From Thermothelomyces thermophilus ATCC 42464 (taxonomy: Eukaryota; Ascomycota; Sordariomycetes; Sordariales; Chaetomiaceae): a stretch of DNA of 64,000 nt. Of this stretch, positions 11,519 through 23,903 are shown one piece after another. Below the pieces are notes generated by a model. The model made no database searches, was not told the origin of the DNA, and saw only the letters and a list, made by a program, of their open reading frames with translations. The DNA lies in NCBI RefSeq assembly GCF_000226095.1, contig NC_016472.1, positions 9,300,001 to 9,364,000 on the forward strand, written 5' to 3'. Positions within the stretch are counted from its first letter, which is position 1; the number at the start of each line of letters is the position of its first letter. Both the position numbers and the translations under genes were made by a program.

Positions 11519-13245
11519 ATGTCTCGCCCTGGATCCTCGGCACCAAGAAACCTCACCCTCACCGAGGAGCTGGAAAAGCTGGAGCAATCCATCACCCTCA
11601 CACTGCAAGGTCCGATTTCAACAAAAAACGCCGCTTATTTGGGCCTGACCCGTTGACGAGTACCAGAGATCGACCACAACTTTAGCAAAGCGCATCGCAT
11701 TGTCACGACAAGTATCCTGCCCCTCGTCGAGCAATATGGCGAACACTCTCGCGCTGTATGGGAGGCTACGAAGGTCACTCTCTCCCGAGTGTTAGGAAAG
11801 CAGGGCGCTTCGGGCTAACCGTTACCTGCCGTAGTTCTGGAAACAATTCTTCGAGGCCTCTGCCAATGTATCGCTGTCGGGTTACGAAGAACTGGCTGGG
11901 AACGAGGACAACACGGAAGTGACCGCAGACGAAAGCACAGTACACAATGAGACCGCCGACTACACACCGCGTCCCCGCAGCGCCGGTGACCAAGATGTCA
12001 CAGTCACGGCGGACCAGTCCTCTGCCATGTACCACGGAGATGACACTCATCAAGATGGCTCCGCTCTCGGCTACGACGACGACGACGACTTGACGGGAAG
12101 CACACCGCGCCCTCCAGCAACCAGGACTGTCCCCATCCGCCCGCAGTTTGCCAATCTCTCCTCTCCCTACGAAGCTCTTAAGCGCGAATACGACAGCAAG
12201 CGAGGTGGGCCAGGTAGCAGCAGCAGCAGCAGCAAAACACCAAGGACAGCAACCCTTGGGGGACAACAGGGGGTGGGAGAGGAGGAGGGGGAGGACGACA
12301 CCGAACTCCTGTTCCAGCAGCACACCGCCCGACTCCCCGACATGTCCATGGCACCACGAGGATCGCTGGATGCCGGCGCTGTTTCACACGCCGGAAAAGG
12401 CGACGACGACGACGATGACGACGATCTCGACTTTGGAGGCAGCAGGACGGGCAAACAAAACAAGGACCCGCTCCTGCACCGCGTGGCCGACAAGAACTAC
12501 CGCATCGCGGCCACGCCGCACAAGGGCGCGGGCATCTCACCGGTCCGATGGAAGGTGGACAAGCTCGCGACGACAACGACGACGACGCCTGGGAAGGGAA
12601 AGGAGAGGCAGCGGCCCATCTGGGAGGACTCGCCCACGTCGAGCCCGGAGATGGCCGTGCCACAGCTGAGAAGCGCGGCGTTCATGTCGCCGGTGCGCGC
12701 CGCCCACAAAGGCAAGGCTTCTGCTGCTGCTGCGGCGGCGGCGGCGGCCTCTAAGGCGCCGAGGACGCCCGGCGTGAGCGTGCAGACGCCGGCGACGGGC
12801 CGCAAGACCAGGGATGTCTTTGCTAGGAAGAAGGGAGAGGCGGCCGCCACCACCGCCACCACCACCACAGCAGGGGCGGGAGTCTCGGGGAAGTATGATG
12901 ACGAGATCACTTGGGAAAGCGACAGCGACGGGTTTGGCGGGATGAGTCCGCCCAAGACGATCCAGTTTGCGCTGCCGCCGTCCAAGTTGCTGCAGACGCC
13001 AGGTACGTCTCTCTCTCTCTCTCTCTTTTTTTTTTTTTTTTTCTTCTTTCCTCCTCATTCCGTGTTGAAGCTATACTCGGTAGACGGGCATCGACGTGTT
13101 GACTGGATGTGAACCAGCCCGCGAGGCGAGCAAGCGCATTGTCGACAATATCCTGCTGACCGCGGGCGAGGATCTGGATGACCCGTCCGAGTACAGCCCG
13201 ACGGTGGTCAAGATGAACAAGGACATCCTGGATGATACTTTCTGA
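11519..13245 (+). CDS. ASK1: DASH complex subunit Ask1
   Basis: Four exons: 11519-11609, 11667-11773, 11835-13002 and 13118-13245, about 497 residues. The N-terminal 70 residues, spread over three exons, carry the conserved Ask1 signature: NLTLTEELEKLEQSITLTLQ, EIDHNFSKAHRIVTTSILPL and VEQYGEHSRAVWEATKFWKQ. Ask1 belongs to the fungal DASH/Dam1 ring, which couples kinetochores to spindle microtubules. The rest is long, acidic and disordered, with several Ser/Thr-Pro sites (for example TPRPRS, TSSPE) that could be CDK targets; phosphorylation is known for yeast Ask1 but is inferred here. The last exon gives a conserved-looking tail, REASKRIVDNILLTAGEDLDD. Intron 3 (115 nt) contains CT repeats and a T-run. 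The first exon starts at the only suitable ATG before the signature. It lies tandem to EAF7. Confidence 0.9.
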
Positions 13246-13747
13246 CGAAGGCCCTGCCATGTAAAGAAAAGGGTACTGGAGAGGAAAAGGCAAAACTCAT
13301 GAATTATGCGCGTGTCAAATGCTGTGATACCCTCTTGGTTTCGAATAGGTACGATCCCGTCCACATTACGGATTACTTTAGATTCGAACTTCCCCCTTTG
13401 TGACATGCCACATCTAACCGAATCGCTCGTAGAATCAAAATACTAGTGCTTTCCTCCAATTGCTATCCGAGTTTTTCTCTCTCCCTCTCCTTTTTTTCTG
13501 AGCAACTCTCTCTAAGTCCTAGAGAGTCGAACATCCACTCATTCTAGATCCTCCTAATAATCGGCGCGGTCCCCTCCTCCCTGCCCGCCAATGGGGACCG
13601 TCCGCCAACCCCTTTTGCAGTTCATGTTTTTATTACTCTGCATCATCATCATCATCATCATCATCTCGTTTTCCTTCTTCCACATCCCTTCTCTTGAAAA
13701 CGAAAAGGCATAACATCATCAAAAAGAGTTAAAAAGGGAAATAGATC
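13246..13747. other. Convergent intergenic ASK1 / small gene
   Basis: A 502-bp spacer between convergent genes. It contains TACGGATTAC-type sequence at about 13366 and a CAT/TCA trinucleotide run near 13640-13665. It probably holds both 3' UTRs. No gene is visible. Confidence 0.55.
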
Positions 13748-14069
13748 TCAGACGCCCATCCGGATCTGATTCCGCAGCACGCTCTCTTTCCTCTCCTGCT
13801 CCTCTCTCGAACTGGAAACTGAGGTTGATGAGTGGTGGTGATTGTGGTGGAGCTTGTCTTTGAGGAGAGTTATGCGGCTGGACAGGGACGAGGTAGTGGC
13901 GACCGAGGCGGCGTCGGCGTCGACGCTGCGCCGTGCCTGGTTGTCGGCGGCCGCGGTGGTGGTGGTGGTGGTGGTGGTGGTGTATGCTACACCGGGAAGC
14001 ATGTCAGTGATTTTATGGCGTAGGAATGAATGGGACGTGGGTTTCCGGCTTACATGGCTGAGACGACAT
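13748..14069 (-). CDS. Small spliced protein of unknown function (84 aa)
   Basis: Exon 1 is only 16 nt (14069-14054, encoding MSSQP plus one base). It joins exon 2 (13986-13748) through a 67-nt intron with donor GTAAGC, branch CTGAC and acceptor TAG. The splice restores frame exactly and yields 84 residues. The protein has a Thr9 run after MSSQPSY, a central segment RRSVDADAASVATTSSLSSR, a basic His-rich stretch LLKDKLHHNHHH, and a charged tail EEQERKESVLRNQIRMGV. There is no signal peptide or membrane segment. I do not recognise the family. The structured C-terminal half, the good splice signals and a TATA-like TTATATACA about 290 bp upstream favour a real gene. An unspliced 140-codon frame covers the same exon but its N-terminus looks like translated intron. 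Confidence 0.6.
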
Positions 14070-17000
14070 ATCGGCTGGGGATTTGGTGTTGTTCGAGGGG
14101 TGGGATGCTCTTGTTCTCTCAGATGTTGTTGTTGTTGTTGTTGTTGACGATGAGGGCATGAAACGGCCAATCGGTGCTTCCGGGCAGGAAAGGTATTGTA
14201 TGAGGTTGTTGCTTGATTCGATCCTGATAAGTCTTGCCGTGGTCTATGTCTGAAGTCTGGGCTCTCTAGCTAACTGGCTTGTCTGTCCCGTTGGCTCGTT
14301 GTCTGGATGCTGATGATGTCTGATGAGAACGAGGCACCCTCAGGCATCCGATCCCGTGGCTTATATACACAATTGCTCGTTCGTGGGTTTACGTGAGACT
14401 GTTTCGCCTCGACAATCTACCCATGGTCCAGATCTCTGGGACTAGCACCGTTTCCAGATTGGCGTTGCCAAAACGTCATCTTCTCTGAGCCTGAGAGCGT
14501 AATCCGCCCGTGTGCGTGTGTGCGTGTGTGTGTGTGTATGCGTACGCCCTACGCGCCATTCCAGGGGAGGAAAACTTGGTCTGCCGGTGTGACTCAGGAG
14601 TAGCGTAGCCCAGCCAACTTGGAGCTAAATCTCGTCCCTGACGATGGAACAGTCCCTGACGGAGGCTTTGTGTGTTCCACTCCAGGCTGACCCAGTTGAC
14701 GTCAAGTTGCCAGTTCTACGCGTCCTTCCATTGCGTCTTACCATCTAAGGCATAATCGGCCGCGTGTGCTAGTGGTGGATGGGAACTACCAAGAACTGGC
14801 GGGCATTTGTAAGCCCCAGCGATGCTTCTAGATACTGCAAAGCGTTCACCTGGTAAAGAACAACCTAATAAAAAAAGGAAGGTATGGGGAAAGCGCGACA
14901 TGACATCTAGCTCTATCATTACGCAAAGCCCAGGGTTCGCGATGCCCTTTTCGCTGTCTATCTGGGCCCCTCTTCGCGCCCTTTGTTCTTGCGACTTCCC
15001 AAATTGCTTCTCACTCCACTTGGCAAAGATAGAAGAGCTTTGACGACAGTTAAGTTGCGATTGGTCGGCGTGATGCGGGGCTGAGAGCTGCTGTGTGTCA
15101 TCGGAGAGTCGGCTACCCTCGCTACTCTGTTGCGCATGCTCTACGAAGCACACCCTATCAACAACCCTGTGGCGCCCTAAAAAGCCTTGGGGAGCATTAC
15201 TCGTAGTATCCCTACAATTGAGCTAACCCAAGCAGAAACTAAGCCTCCAAAAGCCGCTCTAGCTGACACTAGTATCTGTGCACATGTGTGCGATAATTCT
15301 GGTGACTGTGCATCGCGTGGCTTGTAGGTGCCCAAACCCCGTCATCAGCCCCATCTAGGGACTAGTAGTGTATGTACGGATTACATACATAATCCGTACA
15401 CACTATGTAGTAGTATCCGCGTTGATATGAGTCTATGCCAGTGACCAAGAGGCGGTCACCAAGATCCTGAATGCTCGTTTGTTTCTCATTGGCCGATGAT
15501 TAATACTCTCGGAGCATGCTTACGCAGCAGTTCTTGGGACTAGAATGCCCATCTTCCCTCTTCGACCGTTGATTCTCCCCAAATCGCGTTGCATTAGATG
15601 ACGTGGTTAAGAAGGTCGTCGTAATGGCTCGCAGAGCTAAGTTCTCATGGGGGGTGTGTGCCCTCGCTGCTCGCGGCGGCTGGAAAGTTTTCCATATGAA
15701 ATTCGGAAGCGGGCGAGGCTGTGACCACGCTGCTATCAACTGCTTTATTAAGAAACGGGATTTGGAACCTCCATGTCTATGAACTACTCAGAAATGCCCT
15801 CTGATTTGTTGTTCGTCAATCAACATTTTTGAGTTTTAATCACACAACCGGCGAGCCCCGGTTCTGCCCATGCTGTGCCACTCGCCGGCCGTCTTCCGGC
15901 GCTTGGGTGGGTGCATGCCATATTTCAAGCTTTGAGCTGCACAACATCCATTCGTTGAACAGAACAAGATACGCTAGTCCTTCTTTCGCCTAGTCTCCGC
16001 AACCTCCTCAGGAACAAGAATCTGTTCTAGAATTGGCAAGTGGGGCTGACTGTTCATTCATACACTAATACTCCGTATCTTCACCTCGAAGTCCCAGTTT
16101 TAAGTCCGACTTTGGAGTAGTACTATCAAGTCAGTGCTTTTGTTCGACAGCAACATCTTCTTCGGCCAAGCTGTTAAATTTGCTCAGTGATGGGGCAACT
16201 AGTTGGTAGACACTTAAGAGGAGTCGACCTTGGAGAAGTCCCACCGCTGAATGCTTGCACCATTTGTCTAGCCGAAGATAGTAGGTACCTCACACGCTTT
16301 GTTCCGTGTGTTCCGCACCACTCACTATCTGAAGAAGGTACGGAGTACCTCAAATACCTACCTACTTATCTATGCGGTACACTCCGTAAGAGTGAGCTAT
16401 AGCTAGACGAAGCTGTGCCGTCAACGAGTGTTTATCATACGATAATAGTTCTGTAGTACTAGCATGATTGGTGGTGGAACATCACCGGCAACAAGATGAG
16501 CCGCTGCTAGTCATTTTCCCTTGGTTCAGTTTGTTTGGAAGTTGGGGCTCGTTTTCGTATCGCGCGCCGGCTTGCGAGTGGCTACCGATGATGCCCCCAC
16601 CTGATGGAGGATGTGTGTATCGCACCACCGCAACTTAACCCGGGCCGGCTACCGAGGCCATTGTCGCTACAGGTACCCGACAGAGCGCTAGATCGGCCAA
16701 CAGACATAAGACCTGGAAGTATGAGATAGACAAAAAGACAAAAAAAAGGACCTAGTAGGAGGACAACGGACGTTGTTAATCTCGGTTGAACCGCAGCTTA
16801 TAGCCGGAATTTTTGTATGACATTACCCCTGATTTCGCAACGGATTGGATGTTCGAAAGCCTTGTTGCTTCTCTGGTAGGTCAATCTGTGCCAAAAACGT
16901 CAAATTTGGTCAAATTCCTGCAGGGAAGAATTGGCGCCCCACGCTGCAAGTGCCTGGCGGAACAGGGATTGGGGCCTTCCAATTTCACCAATCTTTCGGT

Positions 17001-17246
17001 CCCGCAGTTCAACATCTTCACTTTTACCTCGCGGATCCCCGGGCCAGCTCCCCCGTCCGCCGTTTCCCTTTTCTTCCTCCCCACCCTCCACCAGCTCCTG
17101 GGTGTGTCGCTGTGCCACGCATCACAACACCTCCAGCACCTCAGCTACATCCCCGCCTCACTGCGCTCGCTCGTGAGGTTCTGGTGACGGTCAGGGCTCA
17201 CACCCGACGACAGCGACCGCGACAGCTCAGGGACCCCAACGCGCAA
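14070..17246. other. Long gene-free region upstream of ERG5
   Basis: I find no supportable gene in these 3.2 kb. Visible items are a GT-rich microsatellite near 14513-14540, an inverted repeat at 15373-15400, TACGGAGTAC motifs near 16340, and a pyrimidine-rich leader before the ERG5 start at 17247. Short ATG-initiated frames lie in the last 430 bp; whether any is a uORF depends on the transcription start. Confidence 0.55.
15373..15400. repeat. Inverted repeat TGTACGGATTA / TAATCCGTACA
   Basis: Perfect 11-bp arms with a 6-nt loop. The flanks extend the symmetry imperfectly to ACTAGTAGTGTA on the left and ACACTATGTAG on the right. It shares its unit with the 4135-4169 repeat and many single motifs in the window. 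Confidence 0.65.
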
Positions 17247-19109
17247 ATGGCTGCCAACGCGACAAGCTCGCCCCTGGCGAGCATCAAGTACGGTGCCGCC
17301 AACGTGGCGCCCCAGCTCGAATATGTTATCGACTATGTCTCCAAGGCGAGCACGTGGAGCATTCTCGCGACTATCCTCGCGACTCTTGTCGTCTACGATC
17401 AGCGTATGTTCTGCTCGCGCTAACCTGCTAGATTTTCCCCGAAGAATGGATCTCGGCTGACAAACGGCACTTCCACAGTCGTCTACATCTGGAACAAGGG
17501 GCCGATTGCCGGTCCGGCTTTCAAGATACCTTTCATCGGGCCCTTCCTCCAGTCCGTGAACCCCAAGTTCGAGGAGTACTACGCCAAGTGGGTGAGCGGT
17601 CCTCTCAGCTGCGTCTCGGTCTTCCACAAGTAAGTCTGGCAACGGCAACGCGCACGGGGCACTGCCGCCCAGTCGGAACGTCTTGGGGCTGACGAGCCGG
17701 CTAGGTTCGTGGTGATCGCGTCGACCCGTGATATGGCCCGGAAGGTCTTCAACTCGCCCGCCTATGTCAAGCCCTGCGTCGTCGATGTCGCCCACAAGCT
17801 GCTCGGTGCCGACAACTGGGTGTTCCTCGACGGCAAGGCCCACGTTGAGTTCCGCAAGGGATTGAACGGCCTCTTCACCCGCCGCGCCCTCGAGATCTAT
17901 CTGCCGGGCCAGGAGGAGGTTTATAACCGGTACTTCAAGGAGTTCGTCGAGATCACCAAGCAGGCCGGTGGCAAGCCCGTCCCCTTCATGACGCACTTCC
18001 GCGAGGTCATCACGGCCGTCTCGTGCCGCACGTTTGTCGGCCACTACATCTCGGACGACGCGGTCAAGAAGATCGCCGACGACTACTACCTGATCACTGC
18101 CGCGCTCGAACTGGTCAACTTCCCCATCATCATCCCCTACACCAAGACGTGGTACGGAAAGAAGGCGGCCGACATGGTGTTGGCCGAGTTCGCCCGGTGC
18201 GCTGCGAAGAGCAAGGCCCGGATGGCTGCTGGCGGCGAGCCCAACTGCATTATGGACGCCTGGGTTCTCCAGATGATCCAGTCCAAGAGGTGGCGCGAGG
18301 CGGAGGAGAAGGGTAGCACTGAGGGGCTTGAGAAGCCGGCCCACTTGCTCCGCGACTTCACCGACTACGAGATCTCTCAGACGGTCTTCACGTTCCTCTT
18401 TGCCTCGCAGGACGCGACGAGCAGCGCTGCCACCTGGCTCTTCCAGACCATGGCCCAGCGCCCCGATGTCCTGGATCGTGTGCGCGAAGAGAACCTGAAG
18501 GTCCGCAACGGGGACATCCACGCCCCCGTCAACATGGACCAGCTCGAATCCATGGCGTACACTCGTGCCGTCGTTCGCGAGCTGCTGCGTTACCGCCCGC
18601 CCGTTCTTATGGTCCCCTATGTCGTCAAGAAGCCGTTCCCCATCACCGACACGTACACCGCTCCCAAGGGTAAGTCGATTTATCGGGGGCGTAGGCGAGT
18701 AGAGAGCAGGACCGATGCTAACGTGACTGCCCAGGATCGATGGTCGTTCCCACGACGTATATGGCTTTGCGTGACCCCGAGGTGTACGATAGGCCTGACG
18801 AGTTCGATCCGGAGCGCTACTACACCGGCGACGCCGAGGTCAAGGGCGCCAAGAACTACCTCGTTTTCGGTACCGGTCCTCACTACTGCCTTGGACAGCA
18901 CTACGCTCAGCTCAATCTCGCTCTCATGATCGGAAAGGCGTCGCTCCTGCTCGACTGGAAGCACCACCCGACCCCCAAGTCAGAGGAGATCAAGGTGTTT
19001 GCGACCATCTTCCCAATGGTAAGCCCTGGACGAACCTCCCCAGGTATTGGATGCGTGCTGATTGGAACAGGATGACTGCCCCCTGACGTTTGAGGAGAGG
19101 AAGTGGTAG
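17247..19109 (+). CDS. ERG5: Cytochrome P450 CYP61, C-22 sterol desaturase
   Basis: Five exons (17247-17403, 17479-17629, 17705-18669, 18735-19018, 19071-19109) give 531 residues, the usual CYP61 length. CYP61/Erg5 introduces the C22-C23 double bond late in ergosterol synthesis, in the endoplasmic reticulum. A hydrophobic N-terminal anchor ([19 protein letters not shown]) is followed by the proline-rich hinge [14 protein letters not shown]450 landmarks are present: I-helix [12 protein letters not shown], ExxR in [18 protein letters not shown], and the heme loop [15 protein letters not shown] with Cys about 476. The sequence [16 protein letters not shown] before the last large intron is characteristic of the CYP61 clade rather than CYP51. 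The final exon encodes only [12 protein letters not shown]. All introns have GTANGT/GTAAGC-like donors. Nothing suggests decay. Confidence 0.93.
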
Positions 19110-19917
19110 GTGGGAAGCGGCAACACAGAATGGACGAGCGGTGCCCCCGCGGTGGATCTAGAGGTTAATTGAAGGGGGATGGTGTGCGCGGATGATGGGA
19201 CCGCAAGGAGTCGCATCAACGAAGGGTAACGACATGCTTTCGTATGGTCGGTTTGGACAGAGTTGAGGTCTGCATGGTCAGGAGGAACGTGATCTGGAAA
19301 CCGGCCATGCCCGGCCAACGACCTATACCAATTGTAATCTTTAGTCTGTACATAATAACCTTGGACCGCTCATGGTCCAATGAGACGATACTCGAGCGGG
19401 ATGAACAATCTGATCGCTCACTCTTCACAGAGAATTTTTTGCTTGCATTTTGCAATGGAAGCGAAGCTGCGCGGCAATGCGACCGGCCCAGGGCCGACAC
19501 CATCCTGTGCTCCGGAGTTGTCTCCCAAGTTGCCTCGTATGCGCGTCTCTAAATCTTGGTCGATCTGCGTACGGGGAATGCATGCGGGGTGCGTGTGCAG
19601 GTGCACACATGGACATAGTTACAAGCAATACCGACGTATGTCAATTCGAAAAGGAAGTGAGGGGGTCAGTTATAGAACCCTGGGGCTGAATACAGGACGG
19701 TGCAAGGTGTTGGTTGCCTAGTGAAAAGGCAGTGACGTCTTTCCTGTGGAGCTGACTTTTGGTTCGGGTTTCCGGCGAGCTTACTCCGCTAGTACCCGAG
19801 CTTGAGATCTAAAACGTCCGGATCCGGATCCGTACGTTACATACAGTAACACTAAGGCCGACATCCATCCGTGCTGTACCCGCACAAACGCCGATTCCCC
19901 AGCGCACTGCAGCAGCC
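19110..19917. other. Intergenic ERG5-rhodanese
   Basis: An 808-bp tandem spacer that should hold the ERG5 terminator and the promoter of the next gene. I see no gene or notable repeat beyond the short palindromic GATCCGGATCC near 19819. Confidence 0.55.
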
Positions 19918-20767
19918 ATGGCATCCAGACGAGCAGCCGTAAGACTCGGAAAGGCCTCGGTGCCTTCGGCGAGACCCGCGACGCCCGCGCGCATTCGAGC
20001 CGCGGCGCAGTTTGCATCGCGACAATTCCACCACCACCAGCACCGCCGCACCCAGCGCCTGCCGATCGAGCTCGTTCGGCAGCCGTCGCCCGTCCTCAGC
20101 AGAGCCAGCGCCAGTCTCGTCGCCTTCGCAAGGCCATACTCCACCGACTCCGAAGCCGAAGCGAAGCCGCCGTCCAAGATCTGGGACTTTGAAGCTGTGC
20201 GTTACCATGCATTTCATGAGCGTTCCCGGGCAAACAAACTCCTGCCGTCCCGAGCAAGGCATTGGAAACATACAGCAGCGAGCTAACGTAACCCCTTCCC
20301 CTCCCCCCCCGGGGGGTTTGACGCCAGGTTTCCAAGCTCACCTCCTCCCCGGACCCGTCCGTCACCATAATCGGTACGCCTTTTCGACCCCTCTCTGTCT
20401 GTCCACAGAGGAGGCAGGCATCCCAACGGTAGTAGGGGACGCAACGCAAATCTGACAAAAGCAAACAAAAAAAACAGACGTCCGCGAACCCCACGAGCTC
20501 AAGGAGTCCGGCCGCATCCCCGGCGCGATCAACATCCCCGTGACCTCGGCCCCGGACAGCTTCTTCATCAGCGAGGAGGAGTTTGAGGACCGGTACGGGT
20601 ACCCGCGCCCCGCGCGCGACGCCGAGGTCGTCTTCTACTGCCGCGCCGGCGTCCGCAGCCGCGCCGCCGCCGGGCTGGCGCGCGAGGCCGGCTGGACCAA
20701 CGTCGGCGAGTATCCGGGGAGCTGGCTTGACTGGGAAGCGAAGGGGGGAAAGATTGAGCGGCAGTAG
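19918..20767 (+). CDS. Mitochondrial rhodanese-domain protein
   Basis: Three exons (19918-20196, 20328-20373, 20478-20767) give about 204 residues. The first about 80 residues are rich in Arg, Ala and Ser and nearly free of acidic residues, as in a mitochondrial presequence; FARPYSTDSEA suggests cleavage near there. The rhodanese fold follows: VTIIDVREPHELKESGRIPGA (the DxRxxxE core) and the active-site loop VVFYCRAGVRSRAAA, where Cys starts the CRxGxRS loop. Such single-domain proteins transfer sulfur from thiosulfate or persulfides (yeast Rdl1/Rdl2-like). The second exon is only 46 nt, so the core motif is split by an intron. The start at 19918 is the first ATG before the presequence. Substrate is unknown. 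Confidence 0.87.
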
Positions 20768-21207
20768 TGCGTCTCTTTTTTTCCCCTCTTGTGTGTCTAT
20801 CTACATACATAAGTGGGGAGATTGGTCTGGGTGACTGGGTGAGGAGGATGGTATGTCATCCGTGTTGCATATGTACATGTGTGGAGAAAGGGGGGGGGAG
20901 GGAGTAGTTAATTTGTATGCCCTATGACGGTGGGAGCCGCGAGTCTTGGTCGCTTTTTTTGTTTGAAAGGGGAATGCACTTCTAGAAAAGAGAGAGAGAG
21001 AAGGGGGGGGGGGGGGGGAGAGAGGCATAACCTGCGGGAAGGATAGATAGATCCATTTGAACCGTCAGGATTGTACATTTTGAAAACGCCTCTTAACGCC
21101 CGATGCCTGATACACACGCAGCCACACTGAATAGTACATACACGTGCATAGCCCTCAGATCCCCAGCATCCCTCTCGCTAACTTACCTTGACATACCTCA
21201 ACCCAGC
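20768..21207. other. Convergent intergenic with G-run
   Basis: A 440-bp spacer between convergent genes, expected to carry both 3' UTRs. It contains GA repeats and a G16 tract at 21003-21018. No gene is seen. Confidence 0.55.
21003..21018. repeat. G16 homopolymer
   Basis: Sixteen G preceded by GA dinucleotides in a convergent 3' spacer. It may form a G-quadruplex or be an assembly-prone tract. Confidence 0.7.
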
Positions 21208-22352
21208 CTAAAACAGCCGACCAGGCTCCGGGCCCGTCTTGTCCCCGCCGTCCTTGAGCGCCGGGCTGCCGTGCGCAAAGAAGAGCACCTTGATCGCGAC
21301 GGCCAAACCAAAGTGCAGGGCCACCACTAGGATGAGCAGCACCTTGCTGGTCTGGCGGTCCGTCGCGCTGAGCACCGGGTACAGGTTCCTCAGCAGGAAC
21401 ACCACCGACAGGCCGAAGCCGACGCCGACGAACACCCAGTTGAGGATGGTGATGGGCGACCAGCTGATCAGCGCCACGGGAATCCAGATCAGGTTTCCGT
21501 ACCCGTACAGCGCCCAGCACTCGAGCAGGTTGGCGCTCTCGGACCCAAAGTACCGCAGTGCGAGGAACAGCAGGACGGGAATGACAAACGTGTAGCCGTA
21601 TATCAGCCCGGCAGCTCCTGCATTCCCCGCATGATTAGTTCCCGACCTCCAATGCCCGGAAGGAAAAAAAAGCCAAAGCCATTTTTTTTGTTGTTGTAAA
21701 GGGCAAGTAAAAAAAGAAAACTCACCGCTTAACAGCCCAAAGTCGTATGCAAAAGAGCCCTTGCCGGCACTCGCCAGGTACGCGCTAATGGTGCCGCCGA
21801 GAAACAGGATCAGGACGACCGTGGTAGCGATCCAGAAGGGTCCGTACAGGTCGGGGTTGCCCTCGAGCACGTCGAGGAAGTTGGCGCGCGGGAAGAGAGC
21901 GGCCCCGCAGCGGTGCAGCACCGACGTGGTGTCCACGTCGAAGAACTGCGCGTAGAACGACAGCGTCCACAGGAACCGCTTGCCCCCTCCGTGTTGCGAG
22001 GTAGTGGCGGTGGCGGGGAGCGGCAGGGACGGGGAGGCGGACGACTTGCTGCGGCCGGCGCCGGTGCCGAGCGCCGGCGTCGACTCGGAGAAGTTGGAGT
22101 TGTGGAACTCGAGGTCCTCTTGGAGATCGGTGTGCCCTAGGTCGCCCTGTTTAATTTGCCCTCGCACGGTCAGTCCGGCTTCACATTGCCTGAGACCATT
22201 CAGGAAGGGAAGAGGGGAAGGGAAGCGAAGGGAAGGGAAGGGAAGGAAGGGGCTGGGGGGGGGGGGGAGGTTACGACGGAGGGCGCGCGGAGGAGAAGAG
22301 AACCCACCTCATCGTCCACATCTACGACGGCGTCGTAGCCTGACCTTGACAT
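21208..22352 (-). CDS. Yip1-family Golgi membrane protein (YIPF1/YIPF2-like)
   Basis: Three exons, 22352-22308, 22146-21726 and 21617-21208, give 291 residues. The soluble N-terminus includes DLQEDLEFHNSNFSE. The conserved Yip1 segment follows: FLWTLSFYAQFFDVDTTSVL and NPDLYGPFWIATTVVLILF, close in pattern to vertebrate YIPF1/2. About five hydrophobic helices make up the C-terminal half, as expected. Yip1-family proteins bind Rab GTPases and act in vesicle traffic at ER and Golgi. The 45-nt first exon uses donor GTGGGT; the last intron (108 nt, donor GTGAGT, acceptor TGCAG) is a multiple of three and has no stop, so an unspliced frame looks open. Splicing it removes a polar insert that would break the second helix, which supports the intron. 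It converges on the rhodanese gene. Confidence 0.87.
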
Positions 22353-22797
22353 GTTGATTCTTGAATGCTATATCCCTAGAAAAGGGTTCGGAATCGCTGT
22401 CGAACCGGCGCGGGGGAGACGCGGTCGTGCTGCTCGGCGGGTCGTTAAGGTGTATGTAATTCGTACCGGAGTAAAGCTACCTACGTTGGAGCTTATGACA
22501 GCTGTTACATGGGACCAGGCATACAGACCCACCTTTTTGCGACCCGTTGCTGGCACGCCCTCTTCGCAATACAAGTCACGTGAAAGTCCGCAAGTCACTT
22601 TTGCAGGGCAAATGAATTTACTTAAGGGCGTGTGGTAAGTTGTGCGAATGGATTCAGAATGGTCAGGAGTCTTGAGCTATGGTCATCCGGAATGTACAGC
22701 CAGAATGTGCCGTGTACCCCCTGCCAACCCTTGCAGAACCATGCAATGCCGAGAAAACCAAAGACGCCAGACGACCATGACCGAAGAGAGTAACCGC
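22353..22797. other. Intergenic ubiquitin-L40 to Yip1 gene
   Basis: A 445-bp spacer between two minus-strand genes. It should contain the 3' UTR of ubiquitin-L40 and the promoter of the Yip1-family gene. I see no gene. Confidence 0.5.
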
Positions 22798-23528
<731 letters not shown>

Positions 23529-23903
23529 CTTGACCGATTTTCGTGGGCGTGCTGGGTGAGGATGACGGGGAGTTTTCCAGGAAGCCGTAAATTTTGGTGG
23601 GGGTAAGAATCGGCCGCAACTTGGGACGCTAGGGTTTGTGGCCGAAAATTCGAGGCAGGGACCCATACAGTTTGGTGCGGGTTGACCTGCACTGTATGCC
23701 GACTGAAGAACCCGAACCCTGATCCTGCAATTATCATCACCAGTTTGTTGACTCGAGTTGAAGGCAGCGAGATCCGAAGAAATGGCAAAAATAAATGGAG
23801 AATTATACCATGGGTATCTCGATCTTTTAAGGACATGTTCCCCTAGGTCGTACAATTTCATGGTGTGGACTGCACCCCTCCGACCCGGCCCCCATCAGCT
23901 CCA
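23529..23903. promoter_or_regulatory. Promoter region of ubiquitin-L40 with telobox-like site
   Basis: These 375 bp separate ubiquitin-L40 from the upstream RRN7 stop. CTAGGGTTT at 23629-23637 is AAACCCTAG on the transcribed orientation, the half-telobox common in promoters of translation genes in plants and reported in fungi. Function here is inferred. Confidence 0.45.

Noticed and set aside
13748-14170. Unspliced 140-codon version of the small gene
   Set aside because: Its first 60 residues include poly-Gln and translated intron. The spliced 84-residue form has better signals and a proper start.
17145-18521. 458-codon frame antisense to ERG5
   Set aside because: It mirrors the ERG5 exon in a GC-rich gene, and its Asp/Leu/Val/Arg-rich composition is typical of an antisense shadow frame. 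ERG5 on the other strand has clear P450 motifs.
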